DNA of 64,000 nucleotides from Castor canadensis (GCF_047511655.1 NC_133401.1:14230001-14294000); one strand, 5' to 3'; positions 26,750-38,563 are shown, numbered from the stretch's first letter. The notes: generated by a model not told the origin, from the letters alone. A program made the numbers and translations.

Positions 26750-28230
26750 TGTGGAATCCTCTAGGAGCCAGCAGGGAGCCAGGCCCTGACTGGGTGTCTG
26801 CATACTTCATTAGACGACATTTAAGCTCCCCAGGGAGAGCTCTGTTCTCGGGGTATCCTATAACCCCTGGACTAAAGGGTTAAGGATACCATACTTCAAG
26901 ACAGCTAGGTGGTGATGCCTGACGGACTGTAGAGAACATTCCCCAGCAGCTTCCCAGGGAATGGCTTGGAATGCCTTGGAGGAGCTTCTGGAATGTTCTC
27001 TGTGGGGTAGGACTCCCTTATGGTATGAATGGGACTCTCTTTAGGAAAGAAACAACACCCTATGCATAGCTTTGACTCCATGCTCTATAAACTACACCCA
27101 TCAAAAAAGCTAGAATCCATCAGGGTATCATGAACACCAGCTGGAAGCTGAGAATGGTAGTGCATGCCTGTAAGCCCAGCATTCAGAAGGCTGAGACAGG
27201 AGGATCACGAGTTTAAGGCCAGCCTGGGCTACATACTGAGACAGTATCTCAAAAAAAAAAAAGGAAAAGCCACCAATCGAACTGCATTTTATGAGCATGA
27301 ACTGCACGGTGGGGATACACCTGCAAAGAGAATACCTTCTGACTGTAGATAACACCCTTCTGCAAGATCAACACCCTCTGAGCAGACACAGAGGGTGTCC
27401 TGTGTTATTACACTGTATGCCCTTCCAGAAAGTAGACCGTCTTTAGAATATCAGTGACACCATAAGACAGCAGAAAACATCAGTCAAGAGGCCCTAACAC
27501 TCTCTCTAAACCTCCACCTGCAGGCAAATGAAAACATCCCCCCTGGGAGGGTCAAAAACACCCCCAAGACCATATGTATCACGTTCAAGCTGCTTACATT
27601 CCCAGTGCAGGGTGTGAAGTACCCTCTAGGAGAGCTGTGTGGCGTTTGGAGACCAAGACCCATTAAACTGCACATCACGCCCCTGGGGATGTGAGCAACA
27701 TAACCTGATCGTTCAGAACACCCTCCATTCCCCTCCTCAGGTCACCTTCCAGATTTCTACAATAACTTCTGTGCTGTGCACCTTTTGGTAATTTACATCC
27801 CCTCTCTGAGCCCTTCTGAGGGGTCAAGAAGATTCATGAAAAGGCAAATCTTGGAGTGTGCAGCACAGCTAAGGCCACAGTAGGGGCTCTGGAAAGTGAG
27901 GCTCAGGTGCAGCATTCCTGGGCAGGGCCGTCATGCCACGCCCACTGGGGGCTCATTAACAGTGTGACCCATGTCCACTTGACTGTCTGAAGGTCCCCGG
28001 GGAGTTAACATCCCCAGGGAGGCTAAGGAGCAGAAAACTGTAGTTAATACCCTGTGGAGAGAGGATGCCCTCAGGGTGTTTAGGAGAGGGAGGGGAGAGA
28101 GAGAGAGAGGGAGAGAGAGAATGAGTACACTCACCAGCCTGCAACACCTAGTGGACTGAATTTGTTACCCACAAAGGAGTGAGACCGTTTCAAGTCAGTA
28201 ACACCCATTAAACTCTAAGCCCCCAAGGAG
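26750..28230. repeat. Degenerate 'AACACCCTCT' region with inverted repeats
   Basis: Phrase AACACCCTCT or a variant recurs many times (for example 27350, 27370, 27718, 28200). A B1 SINE is inserted at 27147. Two inverted repeats stand out: 26852-26890 and 27371-27398. No gene seen. Confidence 0.45.
27147..27262 (+). mobile_element. B1-like SINE monomer
   Basis: AGTGCATGCCTGTAAGCCCA start, GGCCAGCCTGGGCTACATA body, then an A-run of 12. Confidence 0.8.
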
Positions 28231-28461
28231 TCCATTGGGGACTGACATCTCCCTGAAGATCACTTTCACACCTTAACTGCACTAATGGTGGCAGAGGGTG
28301 AATCCTGGTGGGTTGAGGTGACCCCTCACCCCAAGAAGCCAGCTCCCAGTCCCTCCCCCCACAGTCACCGGGGACCACAGGAGCACAGTGGGAGGGGTTG
28401 GGTGAGGTCAGTCGGTGCGGGATTTCAAAAGACAAGACTAGGCACACTTTAGTGGGACTGC

Positions 28462-28690
28462 CCTACCAGGCACTGACCCGCCCTCTGTATCATTCAACTC
28501 ACTTAATTCTCACAGCAGCCTATGAGGCAGGTGCCATCATTAGCATCATCCTCTTTTACCAATGAGGAAACTGAGGCACTAAACTCACTTGCTCCTTTTT
28601 GCACAGCTAGTTAGTGTTGAAAGTGGAAGTTGAGCCCAGGCAGCCTGGGGGGTGGTGAAGGGTCTGTGTTCTTAACCACCCAGGGACACT
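28462..28690 (-). mobile_element. MIR
   Basis: Well preserved reverse MIR: CTTAATTCTCACAGCAGCCT, ACCAATGAGGAAACTGAGGC, CACAGCTAGTTAGTGTTGAA and TTCTTAACCACCC. Confidence 0.8.
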
Positions 28691-29078
28691 ACCTGCTGTA
28701 TACAGCCCCTCCCTCCAACCCCACACTCCTGGGCTCCCTGTGGACCAGCACTGCCACCATCTCTACACACCCAGCTCTGGGCCCCTCATCCGCCCAGGGC
28801 AGAGTTTGAGCACCCACACCAAGTCCTCTAGGGGCATCTGACCACCTGATCAAGGCTCCCTGAGGTCAGGGCCTGTGTCTGATTTTTCTTTGGGTCGCTG
28901 GAGGGTAAATCCTGTTCCCAAGCCCCCTTCCAACTGTGGATGAGGCAAGGAGAAGGACGGAAGGGGGCCGAGAAGGGGAGGGATCCCTGGGCTCCAGTGG
29001 GGAGGAAGCAGGGCTTGGGGACTGGGAATGGAACTGGGCCAGGCCTAGCTATGGATGTAGGGGAGAGCAGAGAGAATG

Positions 29079-29081
<3 letters not shown>

Positions 29082-29112
<31 letters not shown>
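29082..29112 (+). repeat. (TG)n microsatellite
   Basis: About 15 TG units in GC-rich, purine-rich context. Confidence 0.9.
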
Positions 29113-29113
<1 letters not shown>

Positions 29114-29661
29114 GGGGGGAGATCAATCACATCTGCTGAGGAAGGGGCACAGGCAGAGGCATCTCCACCTCTCCCTCACCCCTCCATCCCACCTCCCCAT
29201 CCCACCCCTGCCCCAAGATGATGCACTGGAGGGCCCAGGGGAAATGGAGGGAGGCAGAAAGAAGGGTGGACAGACAACCACAAGGACAGAAGAAGGCTCC
29301 AGGGAGTGCGTGTGGGGGGTGGGAGTGGGGGAGCCAGAAACACAGGCTGGTGGGAGGGGCCTAGTTCCAGGGAAAGGATGGGAGAGGGCACTGGGAAAAC
29401 CAGTGGACAGATGAGATGGGGAGGGAGTCCCAGGGAAAGGACAGACAGACAGGCTTTGGACCAGGGTCAGGGCAGATGGCAGGGGAGAGTGGCCTCGGGT
29501 GAGGGAGGACAGACAGAGGGCACCCCGGGAATTGGAGGACAGATGGACAGAGGCTGGAGCGGTGGGGCCGCCAGGCCAGGGCCAGGCTGAGGGCGCGTGG
29601 TGGCAGCGGCCAGCGCGGGAGGCGGAGGCTGAGCGAGCGTGGTGTTTGTGGAGCTGTCGGC

Positions 29662-29928
29662 TGCAGTGGAATTATGAAAAATAGCAGGCATCGGAGCCGG
29701 CCTTCAGCTTCGATTAGGGGAGATGGGACATGACAGGTGCGATCAATACGCAGCCGTTCTATAAAGTGTCAAGTAATGAATCAATTTCGACTAAATTTTC
29801 CATTTTTCAGAGGCCGTTCTCCGAGAGAAGAATATCCTCTTTTGTAAAGATATTATTATCGATTTCGGCGGCAATTTGACATCAGGGGTAGTTAATTCCA
29901 CTCAGAATAAAATTGAAAACACTTGAGA
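29662..29928. promoter_or_regulatory. Candidate conserved element G (largest)
   Basis: About 265 bases of complex AT-rich sequence with CpGs inside a purine-rich region. It has ATCAAT at 29742-29747 and 29780-29785, ATCGAT at 29858-29863, a direct repeat GCCGTTCT at 29753-29760 and 29813-29820, AGATATTATTATCGATTTCG, and GTAGTTAATTCCACTC. No open frame of interest. It resembles deeply conserved enhancers in composition; conservation itself cannot be checked here. Confidence 0.55.
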
Positions 29929-29929
29929 G

Positions 29930-30350
29930 AGAAAAGAGAGAGGCGAAGAGTGAGACAGAGAGGGAGAGAGGGGGCGGGAGGGAGGGGCTGGGGGAGAGAG
30001 ATGGATGGACAGAGAGACAGAGACAGGGAGATAGAGGGACAGATGGAGAGAGGCGCAGACGGTGGAGGGGGGAGGGAGAGAGAGAAACTTGGAGGTGGTA
30101 AAGCCTAAGTTCTGTGGAGTCAGAGACTCAGATTCTCAGAGACTCAGAGATAGAGAGACAGACAGACGCTAAGGAAGCACAACACAGACACACAGAGAAT
30201 CTGAGAGAGAAAAATCCAGATGTTAGCGACTTGCCACAGAGGTGCAAAGAAAGAGAAAGATGGAGAAAGAGGCAGGGAAAACAACTGACAGAGACAGAAG
30301 AGACACAAAAAGTGAGAGACTGAGGGCCAAGGAACTTAGGGAGTTGGGGA
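29930..30350. repeat. Purine-rich GAGACAGA tract
   Basis: GAGAGAG, GACAGAGA and AGACTCAGAG words immediately after element G. Confidence 0.7.
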
Positions 30351-30899
30351 GATACTGAAGAGAGGGGAACCCCAGAGGAGGGAAAGGGAGGGAGTAGGGT
30401 GGGGAGCAGAGGACCGGAGCCTAGAGAGGGAAGGAGGGTGGGGACAGAGCATAGATGCAGAGGGGTGGAGGGCTGGGGAGACCCTCCTAGCCTGCCTGTG
30501 CTGTTCCCCAAATTGTTCTGATGGGCAGATCAAGGTGTGTGTGAGTGTGTGTGTGTGTGTACTTCTCTGGGGGGTAATGAGGTTACTGGGGCTGCTGGGA
30601 ATTGAGGCGGGTTATTTTTAGGATAGGTGTCTCTGGGCTTGTGTGTTCCACATCCTGATGTCTGCGTGTGTCCTGGCATTACTTGTATGTTTTGTGGGGT
30701 TCATTTACATGTGTCCCTGTTTCTATGCCCACACACACTGTGAAGCACTGGCCTGGCAGCCCCATGGGTCTCAGCTACAGGCAGTGGTGACAACATTTCT
30801 GGTTAGTGCCTGTCAGTCTCCCAACTGAAATCTCCATTTATCCCTGTGCAGGTCACAGACTGCCAGGGAGGAGGGGAGTTGGGGGAGGGGGGCTCCAGC

Positions 30900-31018
30900 A
30901 GAGGGGGCCTCCAGGAGAGGACCTTGGGTCTGAGGGAGGTGGGGCTGGATCTAAAGAGGAAAGGCCTGGACCCCTGGGGCTGAGGGAGGAGGTGCTGGGG
31001 TCTAGACACTGTATGGAT
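30900..31018 (+). repeat. MSR1-like minisatellite, two to three units
   Basis: GGACCTTGGGTCTGAGGGAGG and GGACCCCTGGGGCTGAGG with GGAGGTGCTGGGGTCTAGAC: the same unit as at 2998-3213 and in the same orientation. Confidence 0.6.
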
Positions 31019-31193
31019 GGGATGGTCCGCAGACTTGCCATAGTGCTGGCTGGGAAGCCCCTCACTCACCTTCAGTCTCCCCAGTAGAAAAGCCTGTGCC
31101 TGCTGCCCCCTAGTGGATCTGAACATTGGGCCATTAAAGAAACAAGGAGTTGACAGGTCAAGGAATCATAAGAGGGAAGCCAGAGGCTTTGAC

Positions 31194-31298
<105 letters not shown>

Positions 31299-32040
31299 TG
31301 GAGAGGTGGACAGAAGAATAGGGAGAGAAATAAACAGGAAACTGAGAAGCAGGAAGACAGAGGGTCAGTGTCAGGCAGAGGATCAAGCAGCTGGTTTAAG
31401 AAGAGGAGAGGCAGAGATGGCAAGGAGATGGGATAGCAGAAGAGAGGGAGAGAGAAAGACTGGGGACAGAGGAGGTCCACCCAGGAATAGTGGGCAGAGA
31501 GGAAGGTTAGCAGAGACCACTGACAGGCAGATTGGGGCTGGGCTGCTGTCAGACCTGGGTATGGATAGTGTGAGAGACAGACAGGAAAGTTAGGGTAACA
31601 GAGGAATGCAGGAAAGGTCAAAGAAGAAGGAAAAGAGAGAAAACCAGGGAACAGGCAGAGAAGACAGAGATCTAGAGGACAGGAGGAGACAGAATGACAG
31701 ATGTTAATGGACTGATAGGCAAACAGGAGGACACACCCAGAAAGAGAGGAAAGAGGAGGGCAGAGAAAGAAAGGTGGACATATAGAGAAACAGGTAGACA
31801 GAGCGACGCAGGTGGACAGAGGGATACAGAGAAGCCAGGTGGACACCCCAAGATGGAGCAGAGAGTGATAGGTAGTAGTGAGACCGGACCAGAACTGAGG
31901 GAGACTGGGAACTGGCGGTAGGCTCTGGCTGAGGGGCTTCTGTAGCAAGGTTTAGGAGAGAAGCTGAAGATGGGGCTCCCCTGCCTGGGGTCTCTGCTCA
32001 CCACCCCCTCCCAGTCCCCCCCACCCGGCGGGCTGCCCGG

Positions 32041-32192
32041 CGGAGGCGACAGATTGAGCGATGAGAAGCATTACGCACTTAATCCGCCTGATTGAATGTT
32101 TTGCTTTCGCCCAAATTGAAACATTAAACAACACGGGACGAGAAGAGGCGGCCGCAAATCACTCATGAAAGATTCATCTTCTCCCAGGCAGC
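32041..32192. promoter_or_regulatory. Candidate conserved element H
   Basis: GCGACAGATTGAGCGATGAG, GCATTACGCACTTAATCCGC, CTGATTGAATGTTTTGCTTT, CAAATTGAAACATTAAACAA, then GGCGGCCGCAAATCACTC. TAATCC is a bicoid/OTX-type site. Flanked by purine-rich and C-rich blocks. Confidence 0.5.
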
Positions 32193-32629
32193 CGCCACCA
32201 CCCGCCTCCACCGCTGCCCGCCCCAGCAGGGAAGCCTCCGGGTGGGAGTGGGGGCTGGGGCAGCACCCTGCCCTCTCTGTGGGGCCCCAGTCCTCACAGC
32301 GGGAAAGTCCTTGCCATAGTCTGGCCTTCATCCCACAGGTGGTCTCAAATAGGGACCCCAGTTTCTGGGCCAGGCCGGACAGCATGACCTTGGTACTGTC
32401 CGTGCCTCTCTCTGGATTGGGAGCCCTTTTGCCCTCTCTGGGGTCCATTTACCAGCTCTCTTCCAGTCCCAGACCTTGGGGGCATGGAAGGGGCTCCCAG
32501 TGTTGGGGGCTGAGGTCTGGGAGTCTCCTCCCTGTTCAGGGGGACTTTCTGAGTTCTGAACCCAGAATGGGGTTGGTGTCTGGGATGTGAGTAAGAGGGA
32601 GGTGGCTGAGATGTTCCCATGAGTGGAAA

Positions 32630-33105
32630 TGTGGGGACAAGGGGTGCTTGTGTTCTTTGCTGCTCAACTCAGTGTGTCTGCGTGTCTGTCTGCTGCATGG
32701 ATGACTTGTACTTTCTGTCTCTGTCTGGCTCTGCCTGTTGGTGTAACTTTATCACAATGCCTGTCTCTTTGTTATTACCCCATGCTTGTATGACCCTGTG
32801 TGTGACTGTAACTCTATGGCCTGTGGGTGTCTGCCTGTCTGCTTGTGTCCGAGTGTTACCTTTTCTCTGTACATCCTGTGTGTAGATTTTTTTTGTGGCA
32901 TGTGTCAGTATCACCATGACTCTAAGGCTATAACTGTGTAATGTCCTATGTGTGCATCTGTGGATGTCTGTCAGTCTGTCTTTGATTCCATGTTGCTTGC
33001 TCTGGGTCTACGAGTCTGTGTTTAACCACTTCTGTGTCTGGGCCTGTTTGTTCATCCCTGTGTCTCTGGGTCCCTGTGTGTCTCTGTCTCTACTCTGTTT
33101 CTGGT
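32630..33105. repeat. T/C-rich degenerate tract
   Basis: TGTCTGTCTGC and CTGTGTGT words on the plus strand; no gene. Confidence 0.55.
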
Positions 33106-33264
33106 TGAGGGGGCACCTGCTGGGGCTGGAGACCAGTCACCCAAAGGCCAGGATAGGGAGAAGCCAGGGAGAGGCAGCAAGAAAGACAGAGAGAGACAGG
33201 ACAGCAGTGACGCTGGGGAGCAGGGAGCAGGCGCGAGGCGGCTGGGGGGGCATCGTGGGCGCCA

Positions 33265-33360
33265 CGGCCGGAGCGAGTGATCAATATTCGATTTAGGTTT
33301 TAATTCCGGGGCTTTCGGAGCCTGTCAGCCCTGATGTATGAGCTCACACCGGGGCCGCCC
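33265..33360. promoter_or_regulatory. Candidate conserved element I
   Basis: GCGAGTGATCAATATTCGAT (ATCAAT at 33280-33285) then TTAGGTTTTAATTCCGGGGC and CCTGATGTATGAGCTCACAC. Confidence 0.45.
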
Positions 33361-33599
33361 AGCCAGCCACCCCACCAATGCCCATGGCCTGGTGGCCTGT
33401 CCTGGCCCCAGCTCTATTGCCCCTCCAGCTGTGGGCTGTGGCAGAGGGGGAAGGGATGGACAGTGAACTTGAACCTGGCTGCTCACTCACCTAAGCGCTC
33501 CAGTAGCCCCTGTTCCTGCCTTCCCCACCAGCAAACTTGGAGAGGCAGGTGAGAGACAGCAGGGGCCTCCTGAATGCCTTCATGGAGTCCCACAGCCTG

Positions 33600-34165
33600 C
33601 CTGTCAGCACTGGTCACACATCCAGACACACACACGTCCACACAGGTAGTCTTGGGCTCACATGCTTTTGTGCTTGTGCGTACACACCCTGACACTCACA
33701 CAACCTGATGTACATGTGTCCACCCCCCCAGATGCAAACATGTGCACACACACCCTGACACACATGCAACCCCATCATACACGTGTCCACACACCCCCCT
33801 GGACTCATACACATGAGCACACATAAACACAGACACACATTCAACCCCACACTTGTGCAGACACACCTGTGCACATATAACCTGATACACACAACCCCAC
33901 TGTACATATCCACATACCCCTAGAAGCAAACACACGTGCACACAAACACACACAGACACAATCCCACCGTACTTGTGTCCACACACCCCCAGATGCAAAC
34001 ACACATGTGCACACACAAATATGGACACACAACCTCAACATAGATGTGTCCTCACACACCCCTTGACTCAAACACATGCACACACAAATTCTGACACATG
34101 TCCACATACAAACTGATACACATACATGTCTGCACATACAACCCAAAATGATACACAGACACATG
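33600..34165. repeat. Degenerate CA-rich tract
   Basis: Repeated CACACACCCTGACACACA and ATGTGTCCACACACCCCC phrases of roughly 60-75 bp spacing, which suggests an older tandem unit. No gene. Confidence 0.65.
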
Positions 34166-34473
34166 AAGGGTCCATGTTAATGGGGGACAGGAACATTGGG
34201 GAAATGGGGAGAGAAGCAAGAGGCGGAGTCAGAGACACTCAGAGAGAGACAGACACAGATATAGCTGGAAGACAGATTGCAAAGAGCAAAAGAGAAAAAC
34301 TCAAAGTCACTAGACCCAGAGAGCAGCAGCCTGGAGGCCAGCACTTTGGGGCTGCACTGTGGACAGGGCTCAGAGAGAGGGGGATGGGGAGCCCTCCCTT
34401 CCCCAGATGCTCCCCTCAACCCTGTCTCTCTTTCAGGAAGATGGATCCACCGCCCTCCCTGATGACAATGCTG

Positions 34474-34632
34474 TCTGCGCAAACTTTAATTAACACTTTG
34501 AGTTAATTAGTTCGAGATCATTTAGGAGTAAAATGTTTTTATTAGGGAGGCTGCGAGCCTGTTGATGGATGGGGCGCGATTCGCTCTTCCGCCTGCGGGG
34601 ACAGCCGGTAAACAGAAATCAATCAGGGGCCT
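34474..34632. promoter_or_regulatory. Candidate conserved element J
   Basis: Inverted repeat TAATTAAC (34487-34494) and GTTAATTA (34502-34509) with 7 bases between, TTCGAGATCATTTAGGAGTA, GCGCGATTCGCTCTTCC, and AATCAATCAGGGG (ATCAAT at 34618-34623). Confidence 0.5.
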
Positions 34633-34639
34633 CCCAACC

Positions 34640-35065
34640 CAGCCCCCCCAATGCCAAGCTCCCAGCCTAGGGCCCAGGAGTCTAGGCTCCCAGTCTCCCC
34701 TTCCCCAGGACTTAGGAATGCAGGCTTCTGCTCCCTCAGTCCCAGGAATCCCAATCCAACCCTCCTCTCCCTGACCCAGGCCTCAGCCTCCTCCCTTCCT
34801 AATACCCAGGGGTCCATACCTTAGCCCTCTTCCCTCAGACCCAGGGGTCCAGACCCCGGCCTCCTCCCTCAGACCCAGGGGTCCAGGCCCAGCCTCCTCC
34901 CCCAGACCCGGGGGTCCAGGCCCAGCCTCCTCCCCCAGACCCGGGGGTCCAGGCCCCAGCCTCCTCCCTCCCTCAGACCGAGGGGTCCAGGCCCCAACTC
35001 CTCCTCCCTCAGACTCGGCGATCCAGGCCCAGCCTCCTCCCTCAGATGCTGAAGATCCCGACTCC
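34640..35065 (-). repeat. MSR1-like minisatellite, about ten units
   Basis: The minus strand reads GGACCCCTGGGTCTGAGGGA then GGAGG and GGGGCTGG in 34-38 bp units, sharpest at 34800-35060. Opposite orientation to the copies at 3.0 and 30.9 kb. Confidence 0.75.
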
Positions 35066-35159
35066 TCCTGGCTGAGCCCCTCTCCCCCGTGCGCCCCGGG
35101 CCTTTGGGCACTGCGTTAAGGACTCAAAGAGTTGGGGCTCGCGAGGCAGTAGGTCCGAT

Positions 35160-36130
35160 CCTTCCCTCCACTCCCTCCCCGGGTCTCCGGAACTTTCCGG
35201 AGTGCCTCGCGTCTCGGTCGGGCGGTCTCGGCGGGTCTCGGCCCCGCAGCCCCTCCCCGCGCGGTGACGGCTTCATCAGGTGTCCGCGCGGCGGGGGCGG
35301 GGGCGGGGCCGGCCGGGCGCGGGGAGGCCGGGGCGGGGGGCGGGGGTTCCGGGGCCGATAAATCTTCATCAGGCAACGGCGGGGGGGCCATTAGGCGCTA
35401 ATGGGAAGATGGAGGGGCCTGTCGGCCGCGCGGGCCGGGCCTCATTTGTCCTGCTTCCCGCTCCATTGGCCGCCGCCCCCGCCCCGCCCCTCCCCCGCCG
35501 CCGCCGCCGCCGCGCGCCCCATTTCCGCTTCAAACCTTTGCGAGGGACTTGGGGGGCGGGGGGCACTGAGGACGAAGCCCTAGGAGGCTGGGGTACCTGA
35601 AGGAAGGCTGAGTTGGAATGCAGGGGCTGAGTTAGAAAAGGGGAGGAGGGAAGTGAGCAGAGTTCAGAACCTGGGCGGCTCAGATAGAACGCAGGCGGAG
35701 GGGGAGAAGCTAAGTAGGAGTCCTGGAGGGAAAGCGAGCACGGAGAAGGCCTGCAGAATACAAGAGGGGACCCGGAAAGCGGGACGGGGGCTGGGACAAG
35801 GCGGAGGGGTAGCGCTGGATTGGAATTAGGGGAGAGGCTCCAGGGCGGGGGCCCGGGCAGGCGGGCGGGCGGGCTGCGTCCCTGGAGGCAGAGACGCGGC
35901 TCCCGCCCGCCGCCGCCGCCCGCTCCCGGACTCAGCCCCCGGCGCGTCCACTCTGATTTCTCGGCCCATTTTTCTTCCTCTCCTGTCACTCCGGCGCTCG
36001 CCCTCCCGCCGCCCGCTGCCCCGCTGCGCTCCGCTTCCCGCGGGAACCCCCGCTGCAGCCAAGCCCCTGGGACCACAGCCGGGCCCCCGCGCCGCGGACA
36101 GCACCCCACCCCACCCTGCGCGGACCCCCT
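35160..36130. promoter_or_regulatory. CpG island without a recognised gene
   Basis: Dense CpG with GC boxes (GGGGCGGGGC), a CCATTGG (CCAAT) site near 35463 and a (CCG)n run at 35497-35515. It contains element K. A long minus-strand open frame here is Pro/Arg/Ala low complexity and is not called. It could be a distal ERFL promoter or drive a non-coding RNA. Confidence 0.55.
35340..35440. promoter_or_regulatory. Candidate conserved element K
   Basis: GATAAATCTTCATCAGGCAA followed by the perfect inverted repeat CCATTAG (35388-35394), GCG, CTAATGG (35398-35404), two outward TAAT homeodomain half-sites, then CTCATTTGTCCTGCTTCC. Another CTTCATCAGG copy lies at about 35270. Confidence 0.45.
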
Positions 36131-36841
36131 CAGTCCCCACCCGTGACACCCCGAGCCCCCAAGAGAGTCACCCTCAAATGTCCTTGCTCCCCAGGAGTCT
36201 CCCAGCTTTGGGGGGGCAGCACTGGGGCTACCCCTGCCCAGATGCGGGACCCAGGTCTCTAGGATTTCTGGGCTCTAATGTCACAGCCCCCAAAGGTGGT
36301 GTCTGGATACCCACAAAGGCATGCAAACCCCCTCCCTCCCTCAGAAGTCCCCAGGCAGATTGGAGACCCCAGGACCAGGCCTAGACCTGCAGCTGGGTCA
36401 TCTCAGGTTACTTGGATACACCCAGATCCAGAAACGCCGCCGAAGACTGTACCCCCAGTCCAGCCCCAGATACCCCAAAATGAGAACTCTGGTCCTGGTT
36501 TCATTCATCCTCAAGCCCTCAGGTTCAAGACACTCATAGGATAAGGAAAACGACCCTTGGGTCAGCCACCCCAAAATAAGTACCAGTGACTTCCTGAGTC
36601 ACCCCAAAACTAGGCAGTCACCCCGAAACTAAAAAAGTGGCTATGCCTAAAGTAGGCTTTTCTCTGTGAACCTTAAACGAACATCAGGATCCCAAGGTAA
36701 AACCCATGATCTAGACAAATGGGCCCCATCAGTCTACTCATCATGAACCCCCAATTCTAACATTTAAACTAGAAAAGAGGGTTGAAACTTGGTCACCCCC
36801 AAACTGAGTGAATGCAAATTTGACAACTGAATCTTTCTTTT

Positions 36842-37040
36842 AAAAAAATTTTTTTTCCGGCACTGGGGCTTGAACCCAGGAGCTACACCTTGAGCTACTC
36901 CACTGGCCATTTTTGTAATGGGTTTTTTTGAAATAGGAGCTCACAAACTATTTGCCCAGGTTGGCTTTGAACTGTGATCCTCCTGATGACTGCCTCCTGA
37001 GTAGCTAGGGTTACAGGTGTGAGCCACCAGCACCTGGCTG
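36842..37040 (-). mobile_element. Composite ID/B1-like SINE
   Basis: CACTGGGGCTTGAACCCAGG (ID half) and TAGCTAGGGTTACAGGTGTG (B1 start), in reverse orientation. Confidence 0.8.
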
Positions 37041-37639
37041 ACAACTGAATCATAAGAATCAGTTCAAAATTGGAATTTGGCCCCACCCAGCTTAGGAGTC
37101 TCCAGAAGGACATCTGGTCTCGCTGTCTGTTTCCATTAAAGCAAGGTCAGGAACCTCCCAGCACGTCTCTCTGACACTAGTCATCCAGCTCTCTGCCACC
37201 CCAAACCTTGCATCTAGACCCCATCACTGTTACCCTAAGTTGGTATTTGGACAACAACTTTAAAAGCTCCCCAACCTGGCATCTGGAACCCCAGCATCAG
37301 CTACTCTTGTTATATACACATGCTTTCACCTCAGTCACCCCCATTTGTGACTTAACTCAGTAAACGACCCCACAAACTCAGCACCCAGCCTCCCAACCTC
37401 CTAAAACCCCAAAGTCAACCCCAAAGCTTACTGATCTCCAGAATGTACCAGTGGTCCCCAAACGTCACTTGCTTCTCCAGCAACAACTATAACCCATTAG
37501 AACCTGACTGTGGACCCTTCAAAAAGTAGGCAAGTCAAGGACCCCCAACTCAGCCACCTGGAGCTAACCCTCAAGGTCAGTCATCCTAATCCAAATTCTA
37601 GGAATCCATAATCAGAGTCCCAAACATAGGATTTAGGGT

Positions 37640-38085
37640 GCTTGCCTCAGACACCCCCATAGCACCATAGCAGGTTGCATGCTGGCTCCCTTAAGAGATA
37701 TGTCCTTGTCCCAACCCCTGGAAGTGGGTAATGTGACCTTATTAGGAAAAGGGTCTTTGCAGATGTAATTAAGGGAGGACTCTTGAGATGATGTCACCCT
37801 GCATTCCCAAGTCCCCACATCCTGACAAGGGATAGAGGAGGAAAAAACAGGTGCAGAGAGCAAAGCCATATGAAGATGGGGTCAACTGCTGGCCACAGGT
37901 AGGGACACTAGGAGCCACCAAAAGATGGAAGAGAGGAGGGCTCCTAACCCTGGAGCTTTCACAGGACTCGTTGCCCTGCCCACACCTTGACTTTGGACTT
38001 CTGGCCACCACCAGAACTTCAAGAGAATACATTTCTGCTGTGTTAAGTCACCAAGATTGTTACAGCATCTATAGAAAATAATATA
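37640..38085 (+). mobile_element. Old MaLR/MLT1-type solo LTR
   Basis: GGTAATGTGACCTTATTAGG, TCTTTGCAGATGTAATTAAG, CACACCTTGACTTTGGACTT and GAGAATACATTTCTGCTGTG match the general MLT1/MaLR long-terminal-repeat pattern. It is a diverged endogenous-retroviral remnant with no coding region. Confidence 0.6.
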
Positions 38086-38563
38086 ACCCCCAAACCAAGC
38101 CTCCGTAAACCTAGACTGACTCAGAGCCTCCCAAAACTAGAGATGTGAACTTCCACAGTCACATGCCCCAAACTTGCTCAATTCCCCAGACTAGGCTCTG
38201 AGTCTCAGATCAGTTCCCTACCACTGTGACAACAGAGTCCCCCAAATTTGTTAACAAGGCCCAGAGGCTTGGTCAGCCCCAATGGCTGTGTACCTTCACA
38301 GCCATTGTTACCGTTGAAATAAACATCAAGACCTCCAGGGAGTGACCTCCAACCTGCTCACCACCATGCCTTCATAGACACCTGACATTGAGACACTCCC
38401 AAAGGAGGCAACTAGGTCCCAGGGTGCTCAGCACCTCTAAAATAAAATAGGCATTTGGTCCCCTACTGGTAAACCCTAACTTTAGCATCTGAACCCACCC
38501 CTGGACTAGGTATCAAGGGTCCCAAATTAAGCCACCCCTAATATAAACATCTGAACTCCCCAG

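Noticed and set aside
35369-36109. 246-residue minus-strand open frame in the CpG island
   Set aside because: Pro/Arg/Ala/Ser low complexity with no domain; GC-rich DNA lacks stop codons by chance.
37640-38085. Possible endogenous retroviral genes near the LTR
   Set aside because: Only a diverged solo LTR is visible; no internal coding sequence.
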